Shown: positions 34,853 to 44,694, counted from the stretch's first letter. The stretch: 64,000 nt of DNA from an uncultured Flavobacteriaceae bacterium (GCA_947503105.1 CANNCM010000004.1:124001-188000), one strand, 5' to 3'. Numbers and translations: made by a program. Notes: generated by a model from the sequence alone, not told the origin.

Positions 34853-37390
34853 ATGAAAAATATTACCTTTTTATATTTATTGGTTATCGCCTTTTTGAAT
34901 GCAGGAATTAGTGCTATGGCGCAACAACCAGGTGGAGTTCCAGGAAGTACTGTATGGTTGAAAGCAGATCAATTCTCAGGAGGAGCAACATGGGCTAATT
35001 CTGGAAGCGGATTAGATTATACGACTGTTACAGGGCCAACATCAGTTGCCAATGCAGCAGAGATGAATTTCAACTCAGCAGTCGAAATTTTATCAGGAGG
35101 ATTTGACGCACCAGCAGGAGCAGAACTAGGAGCAGGAGGAGACTGGTCGGTATATACAGTAGCCACTAAGCTATCATCAGATCTTAATGGAAGACTTTTT
35201 GATGGACATACAGGAAATAATCTATGGGGATACTGGGCAGTCTATGAAGATGTTTTGTATTTAGAAGCCGCGCCAAATGTTCTTACCACTTCTGCAGCAG
35301 ATAACAATGCTGACTTGTATAGTTATGTTCGTAATAGTTCAGGAGCACTTGATTTTAGATCTTCAGGAAGTTCTATAGGTAGCTATGCAGGAACCCATCC
35401 CGCTTCAGGTGTTCGAATAGATATAAATCAAGGAAAGGCAACTGGAGAGAGATCTCACAGTAGAGTAGCAGAAATGATTGTATTTTCGAATACAGCAAAT
35501 TCGGCTACAGATCGTCAAAAAATAGAATCTTATTTAGCACTCAAATATGGTCTTACATTAGACAATTCCGTAGCATCTTACACTAATTCTTTAGGTACTC
35601 CAGTATATACTTATACCGGTGGTTATGAAAATGATGTAGTAGGAATTGCTTATGATCTAGCAGGAGGTTTAGATCAAAGAGTATCAAAGTCTCAAAATAC
35701 AGGTGCAATTCTAATGCTTGCTACAGATGCCGATTTTTCGAGTGCAAATGGTGGAACAAGAACACAGCTTACAAATGGTCAGTATTTAGTGATGGCACAT
35801 AATGGAGGGGCTACCACAACACAAACTACCGAAATGGATGCTTCAAAGTTTATCAATAGAATAGGTAGAGCGTGGCGAGCAGAAAATACAGGAAGTGTAG
35901 GAGCAATACACCTTAAATTTAACGGTTTTGATGACACCTATTCATTGATAAGTGATGCAGATGGAGATTTCTCATCAGGAGCGACAGTAGTTGGAGCTTT
36001 AAATGCATCAGGAGAAATCAATACAACTCTAACAGATGGCATGTATTATACATTAGGCACTATTCCAAGTCCAGGAGGAGTTGAAGGAAGTGACTTATGG
36101 TTAAAAGCAGATGTTGGAGTTACTGGAACTACAACCGTAACACAGTGGAATGATCATTCAGGCAATGGCTATAACGCTGTTCGAAATGGTGCCGATTTGG
36201 TTCCTTCCTATGTTGATGGAACAAATAGTAATGCTTCAAATTACAATCCAACGTTACTTTATACACCAGCAGAAGAAAAATTACAGTTACCAACTGAATT
36301 TGCATCTGAACTTAATGGTGAATTTACAGTTTTCACTGTTGCAAAGGATAATCATGCTTCAGGAATAAGACGATTTTTTGGGCCTTATACAGGAGGTACA
36401 GGAGGCGTATCTTTGGAGTTGGATGTAACACCGTATATGTTAGTAGGTACAGGAAATTTTAGTGAAGCGGTGAATACAGCATGGACTGTAGGGTCTTCCA
36501 ATGCACATATTGGAGTAGGCGAAAGGTTAGCTACGCAATGGAGCTCTTTTGTAGATGGAGGAATACCTGTTACATCTACAACTAACTTAGGGAACTTTAC
36601 ATATAATGGAAACTACGCCATTGGAGAGTCAACCTATAATGGAGCAAGTTCACTTCCTTTTCAAGGAGGGTTAAGTGAGTTTATAGTATATGATGCTGGA
36701 TTAACAACTCCAGAACGTCAAAAGGTAGAATCTTATTTAGCAATAAAATATGGTATTACACTAGATCAGACAACAACACAAAATAATTATGTGGCAAGTG
36801 ATGGTTCAAAATTGTGGGATAAGGATACTGCAGCTTCCTATAAGCACGATATATTTGGAATAGCTAAGGATCTGAACTCAGCATTAAATCAACAAATCTC
36901 TAAATCCATAAACAGTGATGCTTTCTTCATCCTTTCTACAGATACGAATTTTACAAATACAAATGGTACTCATACAGATACCTTAGAGAACTTAGAGGCA
37001 GTAATGCTTTCTAATAACAATGGAAGCTTTTCCAGACAAACTACAGAGATATGCCAGTGTGCAGGTCACGAGAGAATAGGCAGAGAATGGCTAATGCAAG
37101 TCTCTGGAACTACGCCAGATGTTAACCTTGCATTTGACAAAGCCGATTTAACAGTTTCGGAAAACGAAGAAGTGTATTTACTTATATCGACCACAGGTAA
37201 TTTCTCAAACAATCTACTGAGTTTTCATAAAATGGAACTCAATGCCAATGACAAATACACTACCGTTTTGCCAACCAGCACAGACAATGTGTATCTTACT
37301 ATTGGAATTGTAGATAAAAACAAAACTAGATTACGACACGGAAAACGATTTGTTTTCCAACAGCTTTTAAAACCAGTGGATAACGAATAA
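34853..37390 (+). CDS. Large secreted surface protein with two tandem lectin-like modules
   Basis: An 845-residue protein with a signal peptide cleaved near AMAQ. Two similar modules follow. Module 1 starts at GSTVWLKADQ (about residue 30) and contains RQKIESYLALKYGLTLD; module 2 starts at GSDLWLKADVG (about 412) and contains RQKVESYLAIKYGITLD. Both hold a concanavalin A-like (LamG-type) part and then a second domain ending YTLG or YLTIG. The C-terminus (LRHGKRFVFQQLLKP) shows no standard type IX secretion sorting domain. Such proteins are adhesion or polymer-binding candidates in marine flavobacteria. Confidence 0.72.
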   Translation: MKNITFLYLLVIAFLNAGISAMAQQPGGVPGSTVWLKADQFSGGATWANSGSGLDYTTVTGPTSVANAAEMNFNSAVEILSGGFDAPAGAELGAGGDWSVYTVATKLSSDLNGRLFDGHTGNNLWGYWAVYEDVLYLEAAPNVLTTSAADNNADLYSYVRNSSGALDFRSSGSSIGSYAGTHPASGVRIDINQGKATGERSHSRVAEMIVFSNTANSATDRQKIESYLALKYGLTLDNSVASYTNSLGTPVYTYTGGYENDVVGIAYDLAGGLDQRVSKSQNTGAILMLATDADFSSANGGTRTQLTNGQYLVMAHNGGATTTQTTEMDASKFINRIGRAWRAENTGSVGAIHLKFNGFDDTYSLISDADGDFSSGATVVGALNASGEINTTLTDGMYYTLGTIPSPGGVEGSDLWLKADVGVTGTTTVTQWNDHSGNGYNAVRNGADLVPSYVDGTNSNASNYNPTLLYTPAEEKLQLPTEFASELNGEFTVFTVAKDNHASGIRRFFGPYTGGTGGVSLELDVTPYMLVGTGNFSEAVNTAWTVGSSNAHIGVGERLATQWSSFVDGGIPVTSTTNLGNFTYNGNYAIGESTYNGASSLPFQGGLSEFIVYDAGLTTPERQKVESYLAIKYGITLDQTTTQNNYVASDGSKLWDKDTAASYKHDIFGIAKDLNSALNQQISKSINSDAFFILSTDTNFTNTNGTHTDTLENLEAVMLSNNNGSFSRQTTEICQCAGHERIGREWLMQVSGTTPDVNLAFDKADLTVSENEEVYLLISTTGNFSNNLLSFHKMELNANDKYTTVLPTSTDNVYLTIGIVDKNKTRLRHGKRFVFQQLLKPVDNE

Positions 37391-37405
37391 GATTAAAAAA
37401 TAAAA

Positions 37406-37432
37406 TCTGAGAGGTTTTGAAAACCTCACAGA
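37406..37432. repeat. Small palindrome between convergent genes
   Basis: GAGGTTTTGAAAACCTC with outer TCTG/CAGA arms pairs over 12 bp, without a T-run. It may be a weak bidirectional terminator or a dispersed repetitive palindrome. Confidence 0.5.
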
Positions 37433-37487
37433 TACTTGGGTAAAAGCAAACGTTTTTTCTAATAAAAGAAGTCTTTTTGAAAAAGAA

Positions 37488-39074
37488 TTAGAATTCTGAT
37501 GTCAAATGAAATTTGATGGAAGGATATTTCTGCTCGGTCATTTGGAGAGAGAATTTAGAATCCGCAAAAAACACTAATTGTCCTTGTTTGTCTTTAGCTA
37601 AAAAACGTTGTTTAACACGTTTAAATTCTTTGAACTCATCGTTTTTTTCGTCTTCTGGTTCAACCCAAGCGGCCTTGTGTACGTTTAGGTTTTCATAGCT
37701 GCATTTTGCACCATATTCGTGCTCCAATCGGTATTGAATGACTTCATACTGCAGTGCTCCAACCGTTCCAATCACTTTTCGGCCATTGAGATCGAGTGTA
37801 AAGAGCTGTGCAACACCTTCATCCATAAGCTGGTCTATCCCTTTAAAAAGCTGTTTGGATTTCATAGGGTCTGCGTTGTTGATGTATCTAAAATGTTCTG
37901 GAGAAAAACTTGGAATTCCTTTGTAATTAAGAACCTCGCCTTCGGTTAGAGTGTCTCCAATTTTGAAATTTCCAGTATCGTGAAGTCCTACAATATCACC
38001 AGGGTAGGAGATGTCTACAATTTCTTTTCTTTCGGCAAAGAAGGCATTTGGACTAGAGAATTTTAGTTTTTTATTGTGGCGTACATGTAAATATGGTGTA
38101 TTGCGCTTAAATTCTCCCGAAACGATTTTAATAAAAGCCAAGCGATCGCGATGTTTGGGATCCATATTGGCATGAATTTTAAAAACAAATCCAGAAAATT
38201 TTTTTTCATCGGGTTGTACCAAACGCTCCTCGCTAGCTTTTGGAAGTGGGGATGGGGCAATGTCAATAAAGCAATCCAAAAGTTCTTTGACCCCAAAATT
38301 ATTTAGCGCTGAGCCAAAAAATACAGGTTGTAAATCGCCTTTCAAATAATCATTTTTATCAAACTCAGGATAAATGCCTTGCACCAGTTCTACTTCTTCA
38401 CGAAGTGTTTCGGCTGCCACATCACCAACAACGGTATTTAGTTTCGAATCGGATAAATCTGAAATCTCTACTGTGTCTTCAATATTTTTTTTGCTGTCAC
38501 CAGTAAACAAATTAAGATTTTTCTCCCAAATGTTATAAATGCCCTTAAATTCATATCCCATACCAATTGGGAAACTTAAGGGGGTCACTTTGAGTCCTAG
38601 TTTTTGTTCAACTTCGTCCAGAAGGTCAAAAGCGTCTTTTCCTTCTCTATCAAGTTTATTAATAAAAACAATAATTGGAATATTACGCATTCGACACACT
38701 TGCACTAGTTTTTCTGTTTGCTCTTCTACACCTTTGGCGACATCAATAACCACAATAACGCTATCGACAGCCGTTAGTGTTCTAAAGGTATCTTCGGCAA
38801 AATCTTTGTGTCCAGGGGTGTCTAGGATATTAATTTTTACGCCGCGGTATTCAAAAGCTAAAACAGACGTTGCAACGGAAATTCCACGTTGGCGCTCGAT
38901 TTCCATAAAATCACTGGTAGCTCCTTTTTTTATTTTATTACTTTTTACAGCACCGGCTTCTTGAATGGCACCTCCGAAAAGTAATAATTTTTCTGTAAGG
39001 GTTGTTTTTCCTGCATCGGGGTGAGAGACAATTCCAAAAGTACGGCGGCGTTCAATTTCGCTGTGAAAAGACAT
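37488..39074 (-). CDS. prfC: Peptide chain release factor 3
   Basis: A 528-residue translational GTPase: G1 SHPDAGKTTLTEKLL near the start, DTPGHKDF, NKLDREGKD, then the RF3-type C-terminal domain (GALQYEVIQYRLEHEYG). It recycles RF1/RF2 after termination. Own promoter; no operon partner visible. Confidence 0.95.
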   Translation of the reverse strand: MSFHSEIERRRTFGIVSHPDAGKTTLTEKLLLFGGAIQEAGAVKSNKIKKGATSDFMEIERQRGISVATSVLAFEYRGVKINILDTPGHKDFAEDTFRTLTAVDSVIVVIDVAKGVEEQTEKLVQVCRMRNIPIIVFINKLDREGKDAFDLLDEVEQKLGLKVTPLSFPIGMGYEFKGIYNIWEKNLNLFTGDSKKNIEDTVEISDLSDSKLNTVVGDVAAETLREEVELVQGIYPEFDKNDYLKGDLQPVFFGSALNNFGVKELLDCFIDIAPSPLPKASEERLVQPDEKKFSGFVFKIHANMDPKHRDRLAFIKIVSGEFKRNTPYLHVRHNKKLKFSSPNAFFAERKEIVDISYPGDIVGLHDTGNFKIGDTLTEGEVLNYKGIPSFSPEHFRYINNADPMKSKQLFKGIDQLMDEGVAQLFTLDLNGRKVIGTVGALQYEVIQYRLEHEYGAKCSYENLNVHKAAWVEPEDEKNDEFKEFKRVKQRFLAKDKQGQLVFFADSKFSLQMTEQKYPSIKFHLTSEF

Positions 39075-39090
39075 AAAAACTAAATTTCGC

Positions 39091-39098
39091 CAAAGATA
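39091..39098 (-). promoter_or_regulatory. -7 box TATCTTTG of prfC
   Basis: Perfect TAnnTTTG, ending 16 nt before the prfC ATG. No TTG at ideal distance. Confidence 0.5.
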
Positions 39099-39129
39099 CT
39101 ATGTATTCACCAAAGCAGAATACTTTTCG

Positions 39130-39573
39130 TTATTTTCTTTGTGTTTGCTTGACCAAGAATACAACTAAAAATATAAAAAAGACTAAAAAACAAATATTGG
39201 AAATTGCTCTAGCAAAGCCTTCAAAAAAAACTTGATCTAAATATGGTGATTGACAGGGTTCGCCAATGATGTTCCACCCATTCATTAATAGTATGCGCTC
39301 AAAAAAATTGAAACTGCCACTTGCATCACCGCAGTCACCATAGTTGAAAAGTATGGCTAATAGTTGTACAATAATTAGCGGTTTGTAACTTATTTTTTCA
39401 GATTTAGGTATATTTTTAAGAAAACGAAAAGTAATGATAGCTCCAACCATTACAAAAAGCGAACCGTAACCAAACAATCTAGATAACCACATGGTCCACC
39501 CCGAAGAAGTAAAGAAAAATACAAGCCAGCTCACGATAAGATAGCACCAGAGTAAAATTAGTTTTGAACTCAT
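39130..39573 (-). CDS. Hypothetical membrane protein
   Basis: A 147-residue protein with four hydrophobic segments (about 4-22, 33-52, 64-80 and 119-142) and a polar loop with two cysteines (NYGDCGDASG, GEPCQSPYLDQ). I know no family. It is 11 nt downstream of the lipoprotein gene at 39585 and probably co-transcribed. Confidence 0.6.
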   Translation of the reverse strand: MSSKLILLWCYLIVSWLVFFFTSSGWTMWLSRLFGYGSLFVMVGAIITFRFLKNIPKSEKISYKPLIIVQLLAILFNYGDCGDASGSFNFFERILLMNGWNIIGEPCQSPYLDQVFFEGFARAISNICFLVFFIFLVVFLVKQTQRK

Positions 39574-39584
39574 TTTATATGTAT

Positions 39585-40343
39585 TTAATAAATAAATTCT
39601 GGATCAAACGTATTGAGGGTACTTGTCAAAAGTGTGTAAAATTGGTCTGATGTTCCATCTATTGAACGCCTCAACCAAAAACTAGGGCAGGAATAACCCT
39701 CATATACATCATAACCATCATCTTGCATGTCGTTTGCAAAAATGTAAAAATCATTGTGCATTTCAAATGCTGGAGATAATCCTTGTGCGGCTAACTTTGG
39801 ATGCTTTTTGAAAGTTTTAATATGCTCTAAATAAATACCCTTTAAATCCTCGTTATATTTGATAAAATTGTAGGCCTGGTAATATACTCTCAAATAATCT
39901 CGAAGTTCTGCATCATAAAAATCTTGAAAGGTTTTGACAAAAGTTTTTTTGGCGTATAAAGTATTCATTTTTCTAATAAGTTGCTCCAAAAAAATTGGGT
40001 TGTAATGCCCAAAATCTGTCAAACTATTGAAATTTAGTGTCTGTCCATGAGGGCCTTTTATAAACGCTTTGTGTCCTACTATTTTCTCAACGATTTGCCG
40101 ACTTAGTTTTGTTTTGAATTGCGCATAGCGCCCTCTGATTCCACTCTCGGGTATCCAACTTGAAATCTTTTCATAACTCAAGTCAACATATTTTGTTATG
40201 CTATTCCAATTACGCTTTAGAGCATTTGCTTGTTGTTCAAATAATAATAGGGTTGGGTCGTTTTGCTCTGTTGTTTTCGAGCTGGAACAGCTTAGAACAG
40301 AACATAAGAAAAATAATGTAAGGCATTTTTGTAGGCGATTCAT
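39585..40343 (-). CDS. Hypothetical lipoprotein
   Basis: A 252-residue protein with lipobox VLSC (Cys19) followed by SSSK. The mature part is mostly helical with many aromatic residues (RDYLRVYYQAYNFIKYNE) and no known motif. It is the first gene of a two-gene unit with the membrane protein at 39130. Function unknown. Confidence 0.68.
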   Translation of the reverse strand: MNRLQKCLTLFFLCSVLSCSSSKTTEQNDPTLLLFEQQANALKRNWNSITKYVDLSYEKISSWIPESGIRGRYAQFKTKLSRQIVEKIVGHKAFIKGPHGQTLNFNSLTDFGHYNPIFLEQLIRKMNTLYAKKTFVKTFQDFYDAELRDYLRVYYQAYNFIKYNEDLKGIYLEHIKTFKKHPKLAAQGLSPAFEMHNDFYIFANDMQDDGYDVYEGYSCPSFWLRRSIDGTSDQFYTLLTSTLNTFDPEFIY

Positions 40344-40363
40344 AATAAGATTTTAGGTATGCA

Positions 40364-40371
40364 CAAACGTA
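40364..40371 (-). promoter_or_regulatory. -7 box TACGTTTG of the lipoprotein gene
   Basis: Perfect TAnnTTTG on the minus strand, 20 nt before the ATG. Confidence 0.45.
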
Positions 40372-40443
40372 CAAAAAAAATGTATATTTTTATTTTAGCA
40401 ATTAATTAATATAATATCATAAAATAGTTGATAATTTAGCAGC

Positions 40444-40980
40444 ATGATAGAAGAAAAGGTCATATTGGTTAATGAAAATGACGAGCAAATTGGCTTAATG
40501 CCCAAAATGGAGGCGCATGAGAAAGCGGTGCTACACCGCGCTTTTTCGGTGTTTATTTTCAATTCCAAAAATGAATTAATGCTCCAACAACGCGCAGCAC
40601 ATAAGTACCATTCACCCTTGTTATGGACCAATACCTGTTGTAGTCATCAGCGCGATGGGGAGTCTAACATTCAAGCAGGAACACGCCGTTTGCAAGAAGA
40701 AATGGGTTTTACAACTCCGTTGAAAGAAACCACGTCTTTCATTTACAAAGCGCCTTTTGATAATGGCCTAACGGAACATGAATTGGACCATATTATGATT
40801 GGTCATTACGAAAAAGCACCTAGCATCAACCCAGACGAAGTCGAAGCCTGGAAATGGATGCCCTTAGAGGAGGTAAGGCTAGATATTGCTGCCCAGCCAG
40901 AGCTTTATACAGCTTGGTTCAAAATTATTTTTGAAAAATTTTATAAACATATAAATACCACAAATGAAAGTCACAGTTAG
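40444..40980 (+). CDS. idi: Isopentenyl-diphosphate delta-isomerase, type 1
   Basis: A 178-residue Nudix-fold enzyme with the active-site cysteine in WTNTCCSHQRDGE and the glutamate region GTRRLQEEMGF. It interconverts IPP and DMAPP for isoprenoids. It overlaps the next gene (6-carboxytetrahydropterin synthase) by 17 nt, so both are translated together. Confidence 0.92.
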   Translation: MIEEKVILVNENDEQIGLMPKMEAHEKAVLHRAFSVFIFNSKNELMLQQRAAHKYHSPLLWTNTCCSHQRDGESNIQAGTRRLQEEMGFTTPLKETTSFIYKAPFDNGLTEHELDHIMIGHYEKAPSINPDEVEAWKWMPLEEVRLDIAAQPELYTAWFKIIFEKFYKHINTTNESHS

Positions 40981-41374
40981 TAGAAAAGCCCATTTCAATG
41001 CCGCTCACCGTTTGTACCGACCAGACTGGAGTTTTGAAAAAAATGATGCCATTTTTGGAAAATGCAACAACCCCAATTTTCATGGGCATAACTACGAAAT
41101 GATTGTCAGTGTAACTGGAGAAATTGATCCAGAAACTGGCTATGTCGTGGATGTGAAAATTCTTAAAGATTTTATAAAATCAGAAATAGAAGATGCTTTC
41201 GATCATAAAAATTTAAATCTTGATGTTCCAGAATTTAAAAACCTAAACCCTACCGCCGAAAATATAGTTGTGGTTATTTATGATAAATTAAAAGCAGTTT
41301 TGGAAAATCATTTAGATTTGAATGTAACGCTTTACGAAACTCCTCGTAACTTTGTATCCTATTCTGGAAAATAA
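40964..41374 (+). CDS. queD: 6-carboxytetrahydropterin synthase (QueD/PTPS family)
   Basis: A 136-residue protein with the zinc histidines in KAHFNAAHRL and NPNFHGHNYEM, catalytic Cys in GKCNNPN, and the Asp-His pair FDHKNLN. QueD converts dihydroneopterin triphosphate in queuosine synthesis; close relatives make tetrahydropterin. It sits between idi and manA, with no other que gene in view. Confidence 0.88.
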   Translation: MKVTVSRKAHFNAAHRLYRPDWSFEKNDAIFGKCNNPNFHGHNYEMIVSVTGEIDPETGYVVDVKILKDFIKSEIEDAFDHKNLNLDVPEFKNLNPTAENIVVVIYDKLKAVLENHLDLNVTLYETPRNFVSYSGK

Positions 41375-41377
41375 TTT

Positions 41378-42346
41378 ATGACAGTACTTTATCCATTAAA
41401 ATTCACTCCAATTTTAAAAGATAAAATTTGGGGTGGTAACAAGCTCAATCAATTACTAGGAAAATCAACACCCTCAAAATGTGCAGGCGAAAGTTGGGAA
41501 CTCAGCGATGTCGAAGACAACACCTCCATTGTCGCCAATGGTGCGCTAAAAGGAACCTCCCTGAAAACGCTTTTGCAACATTATCAAGCCAATTTGGTGG
41601 GCCAAAAAGTGTATGATCATTTTGGGGCAAAGTTCCCCCTTTTGATAAAATATATCGACGCCAAAAAAGATTTGTCTGTGCAATTGCATCCCAATGATGA
41701 ATTGGCCAAAGAACGCCATCAAAGTTTTGGAAAAACAGAGATGTGGTATGTCATGCAGGCCGACGACAATTCAAATTTAATTATTGATTTTAATCAACCC
41801 ACAACAAAAGAATTGTACCTCAAGCACCTGAAAAACAAAACCTTACCATCAATTTTGAACTTTGAAACAGTTGCCAAAGGCGACACCTTTTTTATAGAAG
41901 TTGGACGTGTGCACGCCATTGGTGCAGGGGTTATGTTGGCCGAAATCCAACAAACCAGCGATATTACCTATCGAGTATATGACTGGGACCGCACAGATGA
42001 TCAAGGGAATTCTAGAGAATTACATAACGATTTGGCCATGGACGCAATTGATTTTAATATGCCAAATGATTTTAAAGTAGACTACAAAACAAAGCAAAAC
42101 AAACCCACAACATTAGTGTCGTGTCCATACTTTACTACCAATATTATTGCAATAAATAGTGAGTTTCAAAAACAAAATAACCACGACTCTTTTATGATTT
42201 ATATGGCTGTAGAAGGAAATGCTGTGTTTCATGTTGATGGAAAAACAACGGATTTGCACTATGGAGAAACTATTTTAATCCCTGCAAGTCTCAAAGAATT
42301 TAGCATCACTTCGACTAATGCTCGATTGTTGGAGGTTTATATCTAA
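41378..42346 (+). CDS. manA: Mannose-6-phosphate isomerase, class I
   Basis: A 322-residue cupin enzyme. Zinc ligands are in LSVQLHPNDELA and KTEMWYVMQ; a further His is in GRVHAIGAG, then LAEIQQTSDITYRVYDWDR. It interconverts mannose-6-P and fructose-6-P for glycan synthesis. It starts 3 nt after queD. Confidence 0.9.
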   Translation: MTVLYPLKFTPILKDKIWGGNKLNQLLGKSTPSKCAGESWELSDVEDNTSIVANGALKGTSLKTLLQHYQANLVGQKVYDHFGAKFPLLIKYIDAKKDLSVQLHPNDELAKERHQSFGKTEMWYVMQADDNSNLIIDFNQPTTKELYLKHLKNKTLPSILNFETVAKGDTFFIEVGRVHAIGAGVMLAEIQQTSDITYRVYDWDRTDDQGNSRELHNDLAMDAIDFNMPNDFKVDYKTKQNKPTTLVSCPYFTTNIIAINSEFQKQNNHDSFMIYMAVEGNAVFHVDGKTTDLHYGETILIPASLKEFSITSTNARLLEVYI

Positions 42347-42354
42347 AAATGATG

Positions 42355-42362
42355 TAATTTTG
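42355..42362 (+). promoter_or_regulatory. -7 box TAATTTTG before the 88-residue gene
   Basis: Perfect TAnnTTTG, 21 nt before the ATG; -33 element not clear. Confidence 0.45.
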
Positions 42363-42383
42363 TAAAAAATTAAAATACAAATA

Positions 42384-42650
42384 ATGGCTAATATTCGAAA
42401 TTTAAAAAAAGATATCAATTATGTTTTAGGAGATATCATTGAAGCAGTATACATTTGGGAATCTGCAAACCCAGGGAAAGACCGCAAAAAAAGTGAAGCT
42501 ATAATTGATGAAGCCATCGCCACTTTTGATGATCTTATCGAAAAAGTAAATGCCAAAGGAGTTGAAAATCATAAAGCTCATTTCAAAACTATTGCATCAG
42601 AACTCGAAAGCAAAGGTCGCGCAATGATTGATAAAATCAACGCCCTATAA
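42384..42650 (+). CDS. Conserved hypothetical helical protein, 88 residues
   Basis: A soluble, all-helical 88-residue protein (NLKKDINYVLGDIIEAVYIW, SEAIIDEAIATFDDLIEKV) without membrane segment or cysteine. It has its own promoter box. Function unknown; the regular helices suggest a small bundle or dimer. Confidence 0.72.
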   Translation: MANIRNLKKDINYVLGDIIEAVYIWESANPGKDRKKSEAIIDEAIATFDDLIEKVNAKGVENHKAHFKTIASELESKGRAMIDKINAL

Positions 42651-42656
42651 TTAGGT

Positions 42657-43352
42657 CTATTTTTTTAGATTAATTTTTTCTAAGTATTCTTTTAATATAA
42701 CTCCATATTTCGATTCCGATATTCTTGGTGTTAAGCTGTTGTATATGCTATCTAAAAATGAAGATTTTGCATCAAAAACGTCTGACAATGCAATATAAGG
42801 TGCAACTTCGCTATCGTTATTATTGATAGCAAAATTGATACTATACAAATATTGTCTTTTTAAGTTTTTGTCCATTTTATTTTGAATAGAATCGATTTTG
42901 TCTTTATCCCCAACACGTTTAGAATTGAGCGATGCTTCCAATAAATCTAAGTGCAAATTTTTGAAGCGTTCTAAATTTTTGCGGTAGTCTTCAATCAATT
43001 TTTGTTGCTGACTTCCTTCAATTTTCGCATCCATAGCAAACTGTTTTAGGCGTGTAACAATGGTTGTAGTGCCAGCAACTGCAAAAAACGAAATACGTTC
43101 GGCATCAACAGCTTTGGATAAACTTAAATACAACATTTCTGGCTCTTCTAAATGACAATCAAATTCAACTACTTCTTTTCCTTTTACAACCAATGAATCT
43201 AGTGTGACATAAGCTGTGTCTTGAAATTTTTGTAAATACACTGTGCCTTTTTGAAATCCTTTTATTTTTGCAGAAATTGTAGTGTTGTGTTTCGGATTGG
43301 TTTGACAAGAAATTATAAATAATACTAGGGCAAGTTGAAAAAGTTTTTTCAT
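42657..43352 (-). CDS. DUF4369 lipoprotein
   Basis: A 231-residue protein with lipobox IISC (Cys16) and an N-terminal DUF4369 beta-domain (ISAKIKGFQKGTVYLQKF, YVTLDSLVVKGKEVVEF). The C-terminal half is helical and lacks the thioredoxin domain often fused to DUF4369. It is probably outer- or inner-membrane anchored. Ends 6 nt from the convergent 88-residue gene. Confidence 0.75.
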   Translation of the reverse strand: MKKLFQLALVLFIISCQTNPKHNTTISAKIKGFQKGTVYLQKFQDTAYVTLDSLVVKGKEVVEFDCHLEEPEMLYLSLSKAVDAERISFFAVAGTTTIVTRLKQFAMDAKIEGSQQQKLIEDYRKNLERFKNLHLDLLEASLNSKRVGDKDKIDSIQNKMDKNLKRQYLYSINFAINNNDSEVAPYIALSDVFDAKSSFLDSIYNSLTPRISESKYGVILKEYLEKINLKK

Positions 43353-43377
43353 TTTTTATAAATTAAAATTGATTGAA

Positions 43378-44688
43378 TTAAGCGGCAGCGAGTGCCATTA
43401 AAATTGTACATCCTATAGCGGCGATAGTTCCAATGGCATAACCAAAAACAGCCAATAAAACACCAACTGTAGCCAGCGACGGATGAAATGCCGATGCAAC
43501 AATAGGAGCAGAAGCGGCGCCACCAACATTGGCTTGACTTCCAACAGCAAGGAAAAAGTAGGGGGCTTTGATAAGTTTGGCCACCAAAATCAATAACAAA
43601 GCATGAATACTCATCCAGATAAAGCCAATCGCAATAAGGCCTGTATTTTCAAAAATTAATGTGAGATCCATTTTCATTCCGATTGTTGCAACTAAAATAT
43701 AAATAAAAACACTTCCAAATTTACTAGCGCCGGCACCTTCGTAATTTTTTGCTTTTGTAAAAGATAATCCTACAGCAATTAGTGTAGATATACTGATCAT
43801 CCAAAAGAACGACGACCCCAAAAACGTAAAAATATTTCGTGTGGTTTCTGAGTTCATTGTAGATACAATTGTTTTGAAAAATGGAGCCAATTGCCCTGCA
43901 CAAAAATGCGCAAAACCTACAGATCCAAAAGCAATCCCAACCATAATCATCAAGTCGGTAAGACAAGGATTTCTCTTTACACTTTCGGTGAAAGTAGAAA
44001 CTTTTTCTTTCAATTCTTCGATAGCAGTGGTGTCGGCCTTTAGCCATTGATTGATGCGTTTGCGTTTTCCTATTCCAATCAGTAAAAGCGCCATCCAAAT
44101 ATTGGCCACTACAATATCTACAAACACCATCCCACCGTAGAGTTTTGGGTTATATCCATAAATTTCGAGCATGGCTGTCTGGTTGGCACCACCACCAATC
44201 CAACTGCCTGCGAGTGTCGATAACCCTCTCCAAACAGCATCTGGTCCAACGCCGCCAACAGTTTCTGGCGATACCATTGCAATAAGGAAAATAGCGATTG
44301 GGCCGCCAATCACAATACCTAGTGTTCCAGTAAAAAACATAATAAGTGCTTTCCATCCTAAATTAAAAACGGCTTTCAAATCGATACTTAAGGTCATGAG
44401 CACCAATGCTGCTGGCAATAAATATCGGCTAGCAACATAATATAAATTACTGTTTTCATTTGTTAGTATTCCGTCTGTTGAAATACTTTGCCACTCAGGA
44501 GCAATCCACCCCAATGTTGTAAAAACAGCCGGCAGCATATAGGCCATAAAAAGTCCAGGAACAATTTTATAAAATTTGAACCAAAAACCGGAGGTTTTGG
44601 ATTCGGTATAAAAAATAAATGCAATGGCCAACATCAAAAGTCCAAACACAATGCTATCATTTGTAAAAAGAGGGGTAGTGTCGGTCAT
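43378..44688 (-). CDS. DUF819 family membrane protein
   Basis: A 436-residue protein with ten or more membrane helices, GGPIAIFLIA and GSWIGGGANQTAMLE near the middle and a closing GSQANVGGAASAPIVA. These glycine-rich repeats resemble transporter core helices. DUF819 is a putative transporter family with unknown substrate. Six nt separate it from the DUF1648 gene upstream. Confidence 0.83.
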   Translation of the reverse strand: MTDTTPLFTNDSIVFGLLMLAIAFIFYTESKTSGFWFKFYKIVPGLFMAYMLPAVFTTLGWIAPEWQSISTDGILTNENSNLYYVASRYLLPAALVLMTLSIDLKAVFNLGWKALIMFFTGTLGIVIGGPIAIFLIAMVSPETVGGVGPDAVWRGLSTLAGSWIGGGANQTAMLEIYGYNPKLYGGMVFVDIVVANIWMALLLIGIGKRKRINQWLKADTTAIEELKEKVSTFTESVKRNPCLTDLMIMVGIAFGSVGFAHFCAGQLAPFFKTIVSTMNSETTRNIFTFLGSSFFWMISISTLIAVGLSFTKAKNYEGAGASKFGSVFIYILVATIGMKMDLTLIFENTGLIAIGFIWMSIHALLLILVAKLIKAPYFFLAVGSQANVGGAASAPIVASAFHPSLATVGVLLAVFGYAIGTIAAIGCTILMALAAA

Positions 44689-44694
44689 CAGATT

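Noticed and set aside
43724-44098. 124-codon minus-strand frame inside the DUF819 gene
   Set aside because: It overlaps the real coding frame of a membrane protein and its translation has no family features.
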